The translations under genes were made by a program, and so were the position numbers. Shown piece by piece: positions 35,222-43,891 of a DNA stretch of 64,000 bases. Numbering within the stretch: position 1 is the first letter of the stretch; the number at the start of each line of letters is the position of its first letter. The notes under the pieces were generated by a model. That model did no database searches and had not been told where the DNA came from. It saw only the letters and a list, made by a program, of their open reading frames with translations. The stretch comes from SSSZ01 sp036732025. GTDB lineage: Bacteria; Pseudomonadota; Gammaproteobacteria; Burkholderiales; Rhodocyclaceae. Location of the stretch: positions 62,001 to 126,000 of the forward strand of contig DAINDE010000001.1 of the NCBI GenBank assembly GCA_036732025.1. The letters are read 5' to 3'.

Positions 35222-37056
35222 GCCACTTCCTCCTTGTCCGCCGCCAGCGCCGGCGGATCTTCCGGCACGGTGAAGGAGAAGACCGCCCCCTTGCCGGGTT
35301 CGCCTCGGGCAGTGATCTCGCCGCCGTGGCGGTGGACGATGCGCTGGACGGTGGCCAGACCGACGCCGATGCCGGGAAATTCATCCTGGCGATGGAGCCG
35401 CTGGAAGGGTTTGAACAGCCTGGCCCCGTGGGCCATGTCGAAGCCGGCGCCGTTATCGGCAACGCAGAACCAGCGCCGGCCGCCCCGTTCCTCGGCGTAG
35501 ACGCGGATTTCCGGCGCCGCCGCCTGCGCCGTGTATTTCCAGGCATTGCCGAGGAGGTTGGCGAGGGCGGCTTCGAGCATGCGTCGGTCGCCACGGGCAG
35601 CCAGATCGGGCGCCACCTGCCACGCCACCCGCCGCCCGGGTTCTTCGGCGGCCAGGGCGGCGAGCTGGGCGGCCGCCAGGGACGACAGGTCGACCGCATC
35701 CCACTGCAGCGTGCCGCGGGTGCTGCGGGAAAGCGCCAGCAGCCCTTCCACCAGCTCGCCCATCTTGCGGCTGGCGACACCGATCTGGTCGAGGAACAGG
35801 CGCGCCTGGCCGTCGAGCTTGTCGCCATAGTCCTCGATCAAGGCGCTGGAAAAGCCGTTCATGGCCCGCAGCGGTGCCCGCAGGTCGTGGGAGACGGCGT
35901 AGGCGAAGCTGTCCAGTTCCCGGTTGGCCGCCGTCAGTTCGGCGGTGCGCTGCTCCACCCGCAGCTCCAGGTCGGCATTGAGGCGCCTGATTTCCTCCTC
36001 CGCCGCCCGGCGCTCCGTGATGTCCTCGGAAAAGATGACGATGCCGCCGATGCTGCCGTCCGCCGCGTGCCAAGGGCGCACTTCCCAGCGTATCCACTGC
36101 ACCCGGCCGTCCAGGCGCTCGAAGCGCCCCCCGTCGTTGCGGACCACCTCCCCCGCCAGCCCCCGGCGGTGGATGGCCCGCAGATCCTCGCCGATCTCGG
36201 GGAACACCTCGTAATGGGAGCGGCCGACGATGTCGCCGGCCCCCAGCCCGTAATCGTCGCGCCAGCGCCGGCTCAGTGCCAGGTAGCGCATGTCCCGGTC
36301 GAACATGGCCAGGGCCGCCGGCGCGTGCTCGATGAAGAGGGCGAGACGGTCCTCGCTTTCCCGCAGGGCCGCTTCGCTCAGCACGCGGGCGGTGACGTCC
36401 TCGATCACGGCGATGGCGTAGTCCGGCTCGCCCCGGGCCTTGCGCACCAGCGACGCGGAAACGTTGCCCCACACGGTCCTGCCGTCGGCATGGCGGTAGC
36501 GCTTCCTGAGCGCGAAGCCGGGGGTCTCCCCGATCAGCATGCGGCGCACGTTGGCGATGCTGGCCGCCCGGTCGTCGGGATGGGTGACGTCGCGGAAGGT
36601 GAGCCGCGTCAGTTGTTCCGGCGTGTAGCCGAGGATGTCGCAGAACTTCCGGTTGACCCGCTCGAAATGGCCGTCGGGAGCCATCTGCACGATGCCCACC
36701 GCCGCCTGCTCGAAAGTGGATTCGAAGCGGGCGTCGCTGCTCGCCTGCACCCGACGCAGGCGTTCGAAGAACACGGCGTAAGCCCAGCCCATGGCAGCGA
36801 AGACCAACATCGAGAAATAGGACGCCTGGTCGCCGAGGGCGAAGGAAAAGGCCGGCGGCATGAAGACGTACCACACCAGCAGAATGCTGATGGCGGTAGC
36901 CGCCACACCGGCCGCCAGGCCGCCGATCCAGGCGCTTAAAAAAACCGCGGGGAAAAAGAGGAACCAGACGTAGGGGCGCAGGTAGTCCCACAGCCCCCAC
37001 TGGACGAGGGCGGCGGCGAAGGGCAGGAGCAACGCCAGGGCGACGCGCGGCTTCAC
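35218..37056 (-). CDS. DUF4118-like membrane PAS sensor histidine kinase
   Basis: A 612-residue kinase. The N-terminal 100 residues hold four membrane helices in the DUF4118/KdpD-like pattern (LRPYVWFLFFPAVFLSAWIGG). Two PAS domains follow (about 110-235 and 240-360), then a coiled coil, HisKA with His390 in YAVSHDLRAPLRAMNGF and a HATPase domain (VADNGAGFDM; GIGVGLATVQRIVHRHGG). The SHDLRAPLR H-box is typical of phytochrome-family-like kinases that use Rcp1-type regulators, and one is encoded directly downstream. It overlaps both neighbours by four bases. Confidence 0.9.
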   Translation of the reverse strand: MKPRVALALLLPFAAALVQWGLWDYLRPYVWFLFFPAVFLSAWIGGLAAGVAATAISILLVWYVFMPPAFSFALGDQASYFSMLVFAAMGWAYAVFFERLRRVQASSDARFESTFEQAAVGIVQMAPDGHFERVNRKFCDILGYTPEQLTRLTFRDVTHPDDRAASIANVRRMLIGETPGFALRKRYRHADGRTVWGNVSASLVRKARGEPDYAIAVIEDVTARVLSEAALRESEDRLALFIEHAPAALAMFDRDMRYLALSRRWRDDYGLGAGDIVGRSHYEVFPEIGEDLRAIHRRGLAGEVVRNDGGRFERLDGRVQWIRWEVRPWHAADGSIGGIVIFSEDITERRAAEEEIRRLNADLELRVEQRTAELTAANRELDSFAYAVSHDLRAPLRAMNGFSSALIEDYGDKLDGQARLFLDQIGVASRKMGELVEGLLALSRSTRGTLQWDAVDLSSLAAAQLAALAAEEPGRRVAWQVAPDLAARGDRRMLEAALANLLGNAWKYTAQAAAPEIRVYAEERGGRRWFCVADNGAGFDMAHGARLFKPFQRLHRQDEFPGIGVGLATVQRIVHRHGGEITARGEPGKGAVFSFTVPEDPPALAADKEEVA

Positions 37057-38279
37057 CGCTGCCCCCCGGAGCCGGTCTTCCCTTCGGCGGCGAGGAAGGC
37101 CAGGGGATATGGGGGTTCCCGGCCCAGTTGGCGGGAGAGGTCGTTGATGACCCGCTTCATCTCGATGATGTCCAGTTCCCGGCCGACGGTGGCCCGATTG
37201 AGTCGCAGCAATTCCTCGACGTTGCGGCGGGATTCCGCTTCCGCCGCGACGCGGGCGGTGATGTCGAGGATCAGCCCGATCACCGCCGGCCGCCCCTGGT
37301 AATCGAAAACGCGCCCGTGAACCTCCACGTCCACGGGGCTGCCGTCCCGGCGCTGGCCGACGAAGGCGTACTGGATGTTGGGATTGCTTCGGTCCAGGCG
37401 GCCGGCGATGTTTTCCGTCACCCGCTGCCGATCGGCGGGGCTGACCAGGCCCAGAACCGGCACCCGGTCGATGAGGGCGTCCGGGGCGGGATAACCGAAG
37501 ATCGCGGCGAAGGCGGGATTGACGTAGCGGAAGAGGCCGTCCTGGATCACATAGACGCCAGCCAGGGTCTGCTCCACCAGGGCGCGGAAACGGGCCTCGC
37601 TGGCCTGCAGCGCCTCCTCCGCGGCCTTGCGCCGGGTGATGTCCCGGGAGATGCCGAACACTCCGCTGACCCGCCCGTCGCTGTCGCGCAACGGCCCCTT
37701 GGTGGCCAGGAAAACCCGCGCCCCGGCGGCCGTGGTCAGGTGCTCCTCGCGGGTGATGATGGCGCCGCTCGCCATCACTTCCCGGCCAAAGGCCATGAGG
37801 ATTTCCGCCTCCGCCGGCGGAAAGATGGCCCGGTCGTCCCTGCCGACGACGGCGTCCGCCGGCTTGCCGACAAATTCACAGGCGGCCCGGTTGATCAGCA
37901 GGTAACGCCCCGCCGCGTCCTTGGCGAATATGGCGTCATCGGAACTTTCAGCGATGGTTGCGAGCAGGCGCAGGGAATCGAGACGCTCCCGTTCGCTCTC
38001 GCGCTCCCGGCCCTGGGCGGCAATCAGGCGCGCCTGCAGGCGCCGGACCAGGACGTAGAGAAGCGCCGCCGTCACCGCCACAAACAGCCAGCCTTTGACC
38101 ACGCTCAGCCGGATCAGGGTGGCGCGGTCGACAACCAACGCTTCCAGGGCCTGGTCGGAAAAGAGTATCCACGCCGCGGCAACCACGGCATAGATGATCA
38201 CGATTTCCAGCGCCCCCTTCGTCACCGGGCGTCCGCCGAACTGCGATTCTGCGACGCCCTGCCCTTCCCCAGCCTGCAC
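37053..38279 (-). CDS. Membrane-anchored PAS-PAS protein lacking a kinase domain
   Basis: A 408-residue protein. Two membrane helices (about 25-45 and 62-82), a coiled coil, PAS domains at about 105-225 and 230-345, and a C-terminal helix ending NRATVGRELDIIEMKRVINDLSRQLG then a short tail. It stops where a HisKA domain would begin; no H-box or ATP-binding motif exists. The GTG at 38279 follows GGAGGGGCGA, a good ribosome site. As first gene of the operon overlapping the kinase gene, it probably feeds sensory input to the downstream kinases. Confidence 0.8.
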   Translation of the reverse strand: MQAGEGQGVAESQFGGRPVTKGALEIVIIYAVVAAAWILFSDQALEALVVDRATLIRLSVVKGWLFVAVTAALLYVLVRRLQARLIAAQGRERESERERLDSLRLLATIAESSDDAIFAKDAAGRYLLINRAACEFVGKPADAVVGRDDRAIFPPAEAEILMAFGREVMASGAIITREEHLTTAAGARVFLATKGPLRDSDGRVSGVFGISRDITRRKAAEEALQASEARFRALVEQTLAGVYVIQDGLFRYVNPAFAAIFGYPAPDALIDRVPVLGLVSPADRQRVTENIAGRLDRSNPNIQYAFVGQRRDGSPVDVEVHGRVFDYQGRPAVIGLILDITARVAAEAESRRNVEELLRLNRATVGRELDIIEMKRVINDLSRQLGREPPYPLAFLAAEGKTGSGGQR

Positions 38280-38372
38280 TCGCCCCTCCGTCCCGCCCCG
38301 AGCCGCCGGAAGGCTGTTCCCGCCTCCTGCGGCCCTGCAACTTATCGATGGCCCATTATGAACCGGCGGCGG

Positions 38373-40361
38373 CTAGAAGTAGATACCCCGCATCATTTGC
38401 TGGAAGGCGATCTGGTCCGCCGAGGGCATCTCGGGCAGCACCCCCGCCGCCTTGTGGCGGGCGGCATCGGAATCCGGGAACATGCGGAAGGTGGTGTTCA
38501 TGATGATCTGCGCCACCCGCGGCATGAGGGCATGGAGCACCTGGCCGAAGATGCCCAGGCGCGTCGCCACCCGCACCGGCTTCTGGACGATGGCCTGGCA
38601 GATGAGGTCGGCGGCTTCGTCCGGGGTCAGGGTGGGCACCGAATCGTAGAGCTTGGTGGGGGCGATCATCGGCGTCTTCACCAGGGGCATGTTGATGGTG
38701 GTGAAGTGGATGCCGCGGTCGGCGAATTCCGAGGCGGCGCAACGGGTCCAGGCGTCCAGGGCGGCCTTGGAGGCGACGTAGGCGGAAAAGCGCGGGGCGT
38801 TGGTGAGCACGCCGATGGAGGAGATGTTGATGATGTGGCCCCGCTTCTGCGCCACCATGGCCGGCAGCACGCCCATGCTCACCTTGAGGGAACCGAAGTA
38901 GTTGAGCTGCATGGTGCGCTCGAAGTCGTGGAAGCGGTCGAAGGAGTTCTCGATGGCCCGGCGGATGGAGCGGCCGGCGTTGTTGACGAGGATGTCCACG
39001 GTGCCGTGGTCGGCCAGCACCCGGGCGACAATGGCCTCGGCGGCGGCCATGTCGGCGAGGTCGCCGAGGTAGGCGTGGAGCGTCAGGCCGGCGGCGGCGA
39101 ATTCCTTGACCGTCTCATCGAGTTGCTCCGCCTCCCGGGCGATGGTGACGACGTGGGCGCCGGCCTCCGCCAGCTTCCACGCCGTCGCCTTGCCGATGCC
39201 GGAGGAGGCGCCGGTGACCAGCACCACCCTGCCTTCCACCTGGCCCCGCAGGGTGCGGTCGATGAAGAGGTCCGGGTCCAGATGGCGCTCCCAGTAGTCC
39301 CACAGCCGCCAGGCGTAGGCATCGAGGGGCGGCACGGCAATGTTCGTGCCTTTCAGGACGCGCAGGGTCTCGCGGCAGTCGAAGCGGGTCGGGTAATTGA
39401 CGAACTGCAGCACGTCGTCGGGCAGGCCCAGGTCCTTCATCACCGCATGGCGGATGCGCCGCACGGGGGTGAGTGCCAGTAGCGCCTTGCGCATGTGGCC
39501 GGGAATGAAGCCAAGGAGGGCGGCATTGACCCGCATGGCCATTTCCGGTGCATGGGCGGCCCGGGCGAAGGTGTTGAGGAGATCGCCGACGCGCATGGGG
39601 GTGGGGTCGACCAGGTGGAAGCACTTGCCGTCCTCGCCCTTCAGGTGGGCGATGTGATCGGTGGCGGCGACGACGAAATCCACCGGCACGACGTTGATGC
39701 GCCCGCCTTCGATGCCGATGGTGGGCACCCAGGGCGGCAGCATCTTGCGCATCTTCTGGATGAGCTTGAAGAAGTAGTAGGGGCCGTCGATCTTGTCCAT
39801 CTCGCCGGTGCGGGAGTCGCCGACGACGATGGCCGGCCGGTAGATGCGCCAGGGGACGGAGCACTCGCGCCGCACGATGCCTTCCGAATCGTGCTTGGTG
39901 CGGTAGTAGGGATGGTCGAGGTTCTCCGCCTCGTCGAACATGTCCTCGCGGAAGAGGCCCTCGAAGAGGCCGGCGGCGGCGATGGAGCTGAAGAGGTGGA
40001 AGTGCCTGGCGCCGATGGCCTCGGCGAAGCGCACGGCATTGCGGGTACCCTCGACGTTGACCCGGAGCTGGCTCTCGGCGTCCGCGGTCAGGTCGTAGAG
40101 GGCGGCCAGGTGGAAGAAATGGGTGGTCTTCTTGCCCAGCTTCCTGCGGTCGGCGGTGGAAACGCCCAGCAGGGGCTCGGTCAGGTCGCCCACCACCGGG
40201 ACCGCCCGGCCGTCGCCCCCCCAGAATTCCTGCAGGGCGGGGAGGCGCTCCTTTTCCGCTTCGCGGACGAGGACGAAGACCTCGCTCCCTTCCCGCTCCA
40301 GCAATTTACGGACGAGACGCTTGCCGATGAAGCCGGTGCCGCCGGTGATGAAATAGCGCAT
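38373..40361 (-). CDS. Two-domain fatty acyl-CoA/ACP reductase (alcohol-forming), SDR fusion
   Basis: A 662-residue fusion. The N-terminal domain (about 1-370) is an extended SDR of the NAD_binding_4/male-sterility type: GGTGFIGKRLV, HLAALYDL, and YYRTK as the catalytic Tyr-x3-Lys. The C-terminal domain (about 375-660) is a classical SDR with VLVTGASSGIGKATA, NNAGRSIRRA and YVASKAALDAW. Length and order match the Marinobacter-type fatty acyl reductase that makes fatty alcohol from acyl-CoA/ACP in wax-ester synthesis. A WS/DGAT gene 3.5 kb away supports that role. A general polyketide/steroid reductase remains possible. Confidence 0.75.
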   Translation of the reverse strand: MRYFITGGTGFIGKRLVRKLLEREGSEVFVLVREAEKERLPALQEFWGGDGRAVPVVGDLTEPLLGVSTADRRKLGKKTTHFFHLAALYDLTADAESQLRVNVEGTRNAVRFAEAIGARHFHLFSSIAAAGLFEGLFREDMFDEAENLDHPYYRTKHDSEGIVRRECSVPWRIYRPAIVVGDSRTGEMDKIDGPYYFFKLIQKMRKMLPPWVPTIGIEGGRINVVPVDFVVAATDHIAHLKGEDGKCFHLVDPTPMRVGDLLNTFARAAHAPEMAMRVNAALLGFIPGHMRKALLALTPVRRIRHAVMKDLGLPDDVLQFVNYPTRFDCRETLRVLKGTNIAVPPLDAYAWRLWDYWERHLDPDLFIDRTLRGQVEGRVVLVTGASSGIGKATAWKLAEAGAHVVTIAREAEQLDETVKEFAAAGLTLHAYLGDLADMAAAEAIVARVLADHGTVDILVNNAGRSIRRAIENSFDRFHDFERTMQLNYFGSLKVSMGVLPAMVAQKRGHIINISSIGVLTNAPRFSAYVASKAALDAWTRCAASEFADRGIHFTTINMPLVKTPMIAPTKLYDSVPTLTPDEAADLICQAIVQKPVRVATRLGIFGQVLHALMPRVAQIIMNTTFRMFPDSDAARHKAAGVLPEMPSADQIAFQQMMRGIYF

Positions 40362-40515
40362 TTTCCCCTCCCCTTATCCTTATGCATCTCGATTGATTCT
40401 AGAAGAAGAAACCTAGAGTTTTAGGCTGTCATCTCTAAATTTGCCGACTACACTGGGTTTGGAAGGCGGGAAGGATATCCGCCTGACATCATCCAAATTC
40501 TGCGAGGAGATTGTC

Positions 40516-41139
40516 ATGGTCAAGAAATTCAAAGCGCTTGCAGGCCTCAGCGAAAGCCAGTTGTCCAGCACCGTCAAGGAATCCGCCCACCAGATCTGGC
40601 TGGCCGGCCTGGGCGCCTTCGCCAAGGCCCAGGAAGAAGGCACCAAGGTGTTCGACGCCCTGGTGAAGGAAGGCGAGGCCATCCACAAGAAGACCCGCAA
40701 GGCCGCCGACGAAAAGATGGCGGAAGTGGCCGTCAAGGCCGCCGGCACCTGGGACCGCCTGGAACAGGTATTCGAGGATCGCGTCGCCCGCGCCCTCGGC
40801 AGCCTGGGCGTGCCCTCCCGCAAGGATATCGACCGGCTGTCCAAGCGCGTCGCCGAACTGACGGCCGAGGTGCAGAAGTTGACCGAGGCGCCGGCCAGCA
40901 AGGCCGCCCCCAAACCCGCGGCCAAGCCGGCTGTCAAACCGGCTGTCAAACCGGCTGTCAAACCGGCTGTCAAACCGGCTGCCAAACCGGCCGCCACGCC
41001 GGCCAAGGCTGAAAAGCCCACGGCGACCAAAGCGGCGGCGAAGGTGGCTGCTCCGGTGAAAAAAGCCGCGGCCCCCAAAAGCGCCCGCAAGCCCGCCGCC
41101 CCTGCTGCCGCTCCTGGTGCAGCAGCTCCTGCGGCCTGA
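40516..41139 (+). CDS. Phasin (PHA granule-associated protein) with Lys/Ala/Pro-rich tail
   Basis: A 207-residue protein. The N-terminal 125 residues are the phasin fold (IWLAGLGAFAKAQEEGTKVFDALVKEG; RLEQVFEDRVARALGSLGVPSRKDIDRLSKRVAELTAEVQKL). The C-terminal 75 residues are a basic Ala/Pro/Lys tail like histone H1/AlgP, with PAVK repeated. Phasins coat polyhydroxyalkanoate granules; the basic tail could bind DNA. GAGGAGATTGTC precedes the ATG. The gene is divergent from the acyl reductase. Confidence 0.9.
   Translation: MVKKFKALAGLSESQLSSTVKESAHQIWLAGLGAFAKAQEEGTKVFDALVKEGEAIHKKTRKAADEKMAEVAVKAAGTWDRLEQVFEDRVARALGSLGVPSRKDIDRLSKRVAELTAEVQKLTEAPASKAAPKPAAKPAVKPAVKPAVKPAVKPAAKPAATPAKAEKPTATKAAAKVAAPVKKAAAPKSARKPAAPAAAPGAAAPAA
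40927..40986 (+). repeat. 12-bp tandem repeat in the phasin tail
   Basis: CCGGCTGTCAAA is repeated four times exactly and a fifth time with one change (CCGGCTGCCAAA), coding for repeated PAVK. Identical codons in each unit show recent slippage or unequal exchange. Confidence 0.9.
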
Positions 41140-41233
41140 AGGCGGATGACAGCGCGAACGGGCGGCCCATCCGCCGGCTGAAGGCGAGGTGCCCGGCCAA
41201 GGACCGGGCACCCGTGGAAAGGAGGAAGGCACA

Positions 41234-42421
41234 GTGGCGAAAATCGGCCTGGCCCTGGCCGGTGGCGGCCCCATCGGCGGTGTTTACGAAGTCGGCGCCC
41301 TGACGGCCATCGACGAGGCCATCCCGGATTTTCCGTTGGTGGATGCCGACATCTTCGTCGGCGTCAGTTCCGGCGGCTTCATCGCCGCCGCCCTGGCCAA
41401 CGGCATCGCCCCGGACCGGCTGGCACGCATGGTGATGGAGCATGGCGCCGAGGAGGTCTTCGACCCGGAAGTGCTGTTGCGCCCCGCCTTCGGGGAATAC
41501 TGGCGGCGCGCCCTGTCGCTGCCGCCCCTGGTCTGGGAGGCGCTCCTCGACTGGTGCGGCGATCCCCTCCACCATGGCCTTTTCGAATCCTTCCAGCGTC
41601 TTTCCCGGGCCATTCCCACGGGCGTTTTCGATAGCCGCGGGGTGGACCGTCTGCTGCGCAAGCTGTTTTCCGCCCGGGGGCGCACCAATGATTTCCGCAA
41701 GCTGAAGCACCGCCTCTTCCTCGTCGCCACCGACCTGGATTCGGGCGAATCCGTGGCCTTCGGGGAACCCGGCCGCAACGGGGTGCCCATTTCCACCGCC
41801 GTCCAGGCCAGCGCCGCCCTCCCCGGCCTCTTCCCGCCCGTGGAAATCGACGGCCGCAGCTACGTGGACGGGGCCCTCATCAAGACCCTGCACGCCTCGG
41901 TGGCCCTGCGGGAAGGTGCCGGGCTGGTGCTCTGCATCAACCCCCTGGTACCCTTCGACGCCGGGCTGGCAGCCCGCCGCGGGGCCGGGGAGCGTCGCCG
42001 CCTCAACGATGGCGGCTTGCCGGTGGTGCTTTCCCAGACCTTCCGGGCCATCATCCATTCCCGCATGCAGGTGGGCATGGACCGCTATCGCCATCAGTAC
42101 GCCGGCGCCGACGTGGTGCTCTTCGAACCCACCCGGGACGACGCCGAGATGTTCTTCACCAACGTCTTCAGTTACCGGGACCGGCAGCGCCTGTGCGAAC
42201 ACGCCTACCAGCAGACCCGGCGCGACCTCTACCGGCGCCGGCACGAACTGCGCCCCATCCTGGCCCGCCACGGGCTCGACCTCGACCTCGCCGCGCTCAA
42301 GGACCACCGCCGCTCCCTGTTGCCGGAGAACCGGGCCCGCCGGCTGGGCGGCACCGCCTCGGCCCTGGATGAAGCCCTGGGCGACCTCGATCACTGGCTG
42401 GCCGCCCGCGCCGCCCCATGA
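41234..42421 (+). CDS. Patatin-like phospholipase/lipid acyl hydrolase
   Basis: A 395-residue soluble protein. The oxyanion loop ALAGGGPIGGVYEVGAL, the nucleophile elbow GVSSGGF (GxSxG) and the Asp of the Ser-Asp dyad in YVDGALI are all present. The GTG at 41234 is chosen because AAAGGAGGAAGGCAC precedes it and the protein then begins directly at the patatin fold. The stop overlaps the leader of the TetR gene. Neighbouring phasin and WS/DGAT genes suggest a role in storage-lipid or granule turnover. Confidence 0.85.
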   Translation: MAKIGLALAGGGPIGGVYEVGALTAIDEAIPDFPLVDADIFVGVSSGGFIAAALANGIAPDRLARMVMEHGAEEVFDPEVLLRPAFGEYWRRALSLPPLVWEALLDWCGDPLHHGLFESFQRLSRAIPTGVFDSRGVDRLLRKLFSARGRTNDFRKLKHRLFLVATDLDSGESVAFGEPGRNGVPISTAVQASAALPGLFPPVEIDGRSYVDGALIKTLHASVALREGAGLVLCINPLVPFDAGLAARRGAGERRRLNDGGLPVVLSQTFRAIIHSRMQVGMDRYRHQYAGADVVLFEPTRDDAEMFFTNVFSYRDRQRLCEHAYQQTRRDLYRRRHELRPILARHGLDLDLAALKDHRRSLLPENRARRLGGTASALDEALGDLDHWLAARAAP

Positions 42422-42465
42422 TGTTATCCTTGCGGCCGTCACCCACGTGGAGGGAGGAACGACGC

Positions 42466-43098
42466 ATGCCCAAGCGCCGCACCCGGGAGCGCATCATCGA
42501 GACGGCCCTGGCGCTGTTCAACGATTTCGGCGAGCCGAACGTCACCACCACGGTCATCGCCGACGAGCTGGAAATCAGCCCCGGCAACCTCTATTACCAT
42601 TTCCACAGCAAGGATGAGATCGTCAACGCCCTCTTCGAGGCCTACGAGGGGGAAATCGAGCATCTGCTCTCGGCGCCGGGGAGCCGGCCGGCCACGGCGG
42701 AGGACATCTGGTTCTTCCTCCACTGCCTGTTCGAGCTGATCTGGAAATACCGTTTCTTCTACCGCGACATCAACGACCTGCTCACCCGCAACCGCCTGGT
42801 GGAAACCCATTTCCGGCGCATCCTGGAACACAAGGTGCAGACCGGCACCGCCATCTGCCAGGGGCTGGTGGCCAACGGCATGCTGCGGGCCAGCCGGGGC
42901 GAGATCGAGGCCCTGGCCACCAACATGACGGTGGTGGCCACTTTCTGGCTCTCCTACGAGCACGTCCGCAACCCCCGGGGCACGCCGGACATCGGGCGCG
43001 GCGCCTACCAGGTCATTTCCCTGGCCGCTCCCTACCTCCAGGGCGAATCCCGGCACCTGCTGGAACGCCTGTCGGAAGCCTACGTCGGCAAGAAATGA
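42466..43098 (+). CDS. TetR-family transcriptional regulator
   Basis: A 210-residue regulator. The N-terminal HTH (about 5-55) is TRERIIETALALFNDFGEPNVTTTVIADELEISPGNLYYHFHSKDEIV; the C-terminal ligand domain contains FFYRDINDLLTRN, typical of the subfamily found near PHA and fatty-acid genes. The ATG at 42466 follows GGAGGGAGGAAC. It probably controls the surrounding lipid genes in response to an acyl compound, but no clear palindromic operator was recognised. Confidence 0.88.
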   Translation: MPKRRTRERIIETALALFNDFGEPNVTTTVIADELEISPGNLYYHFHSKDEIVNALFEAYEGEIEHLLSAPGSRPATAEDIWFFLHCLFELIWKYRFFYRDINDLLTRNRLVETHFRRILEHKVQTGTAICQGLVANGMLRASRGEIEALATNMTVVATFWLSYEHVRNPRGTPDIGRGAYQVISLAAPYLQGESRHLLERLSEAYVGKK

Positions 43099-43108
43099 GG
43101 AACACGCC

Positions 43109-43891
43109 ATGGCCAAGACCCGCTGGCAGCCCTTTCCCTACCCCGACCCGGCCTACGCCTACCCCGGCGCCACCCTGAAAAAGCACTGGCCCCGCCTGCA
43201 CCGGGGCGACGCCGAACCTTTCCCCGCCGAGGCGGCGGTGCAGGAGGCCTGGCGAGCCTACCACGCCGGCGATTTCGCCCGGGCCGTGGAACTGGGCCTG
43301 GCCGCCGGGCAGTCCGGCTACAACGCGGCCAGCAAGGCGGCGATGATCTACGCCAACTACCTGGAAAAGGACGACGCCCGCAAACAGGCCCTATTCCTGG
43401 AGGTAGCCGGGCGCTGCGAGGAATTGCAGGAGGCCCGGCCCGACGACGCCAACGCCTGGTACCTCCACGCCTACGCCCTGGGGCGCTACAGCCAGGGCAT
43501 TTCCGTGGCCAAGGCCCTGGCCCAGGGACTGGGGGGGCGCGTCAAGGCCAGCCTCGACCAGGCCCTCGCCCTGCAGCCTAGCCATGCCGACGCCCACATC
43601 GCCCTGGGCACGTGGCACGCAGAAATCATCGACAAGGTGGGCGCCCTCGTCGGCGGCCTCACCTACGGCGCCGGGAAGGAAGACGGGGAGCGGCACTTCC
43701 GCGCCGCCCTGACCCTCAACCCGGATTCCGCCATCGCCCGCACCGAGTACGCCAACGGCCTGGCGATGATGTTCGGCCGCGCCCGGCTCAAGGAGGCCGA
43801 AGCGCTCTACGCCGAGGCGGCCCGGCACGTACCTGCCGACGCCATGGAACGCCTGGACGTGGAGGCCGCCCGGGCGGAACTGGGGGATTAG
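43109..43891 (+). CDS. TPR-like protein of unknown function
   Basis: A 260-residue soluble helical protein. Regularly spaced Ala/Leu/Tyr helical pairs (AWRAYHAGDFARAVELGLAAG; WYLHAYALGRYSQG; ALALQPSHADAHIALGTWHAE; ALTLNPDSAIARTEYANGLAM) are tetratricopeptide-like. It starts 10 bp after the TetR stop and runs to overlap the 3' end of the convergent WS/DGAT gene by four bases. No catalytic motif is seen. A role in granule or protein-complex assembly would be a guess. Confidence 0.75.
   Translation: MAKTRWQPFPYPDPAYAYPGATLKKHWPRLHRGDAEPFPAEAAVQEAWRAYHAGDFARAVELGLAAGQSGYNAASKAAMIYANYLEKDDARKQALFLEVAGRCEELQEARPDDANAWYLHAYALGRYSQGISVAKALAQGLGGRVKASLDQALALQPSHADAHIALGTWHAEIIDKVGALVGGLTYGAGKEDGERHFRAALTLNPDSAIARTEYANGLAMMFGRARLKEAEALYAEAARHVPADAMERLDVEAARAELGD

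Noticed and set aside
40927..40986. Regulatory direct repeats
   Set aside because: The 12-bp repeats are entirely within the phasin reading frame and multiples of three, so they are coding repeats.
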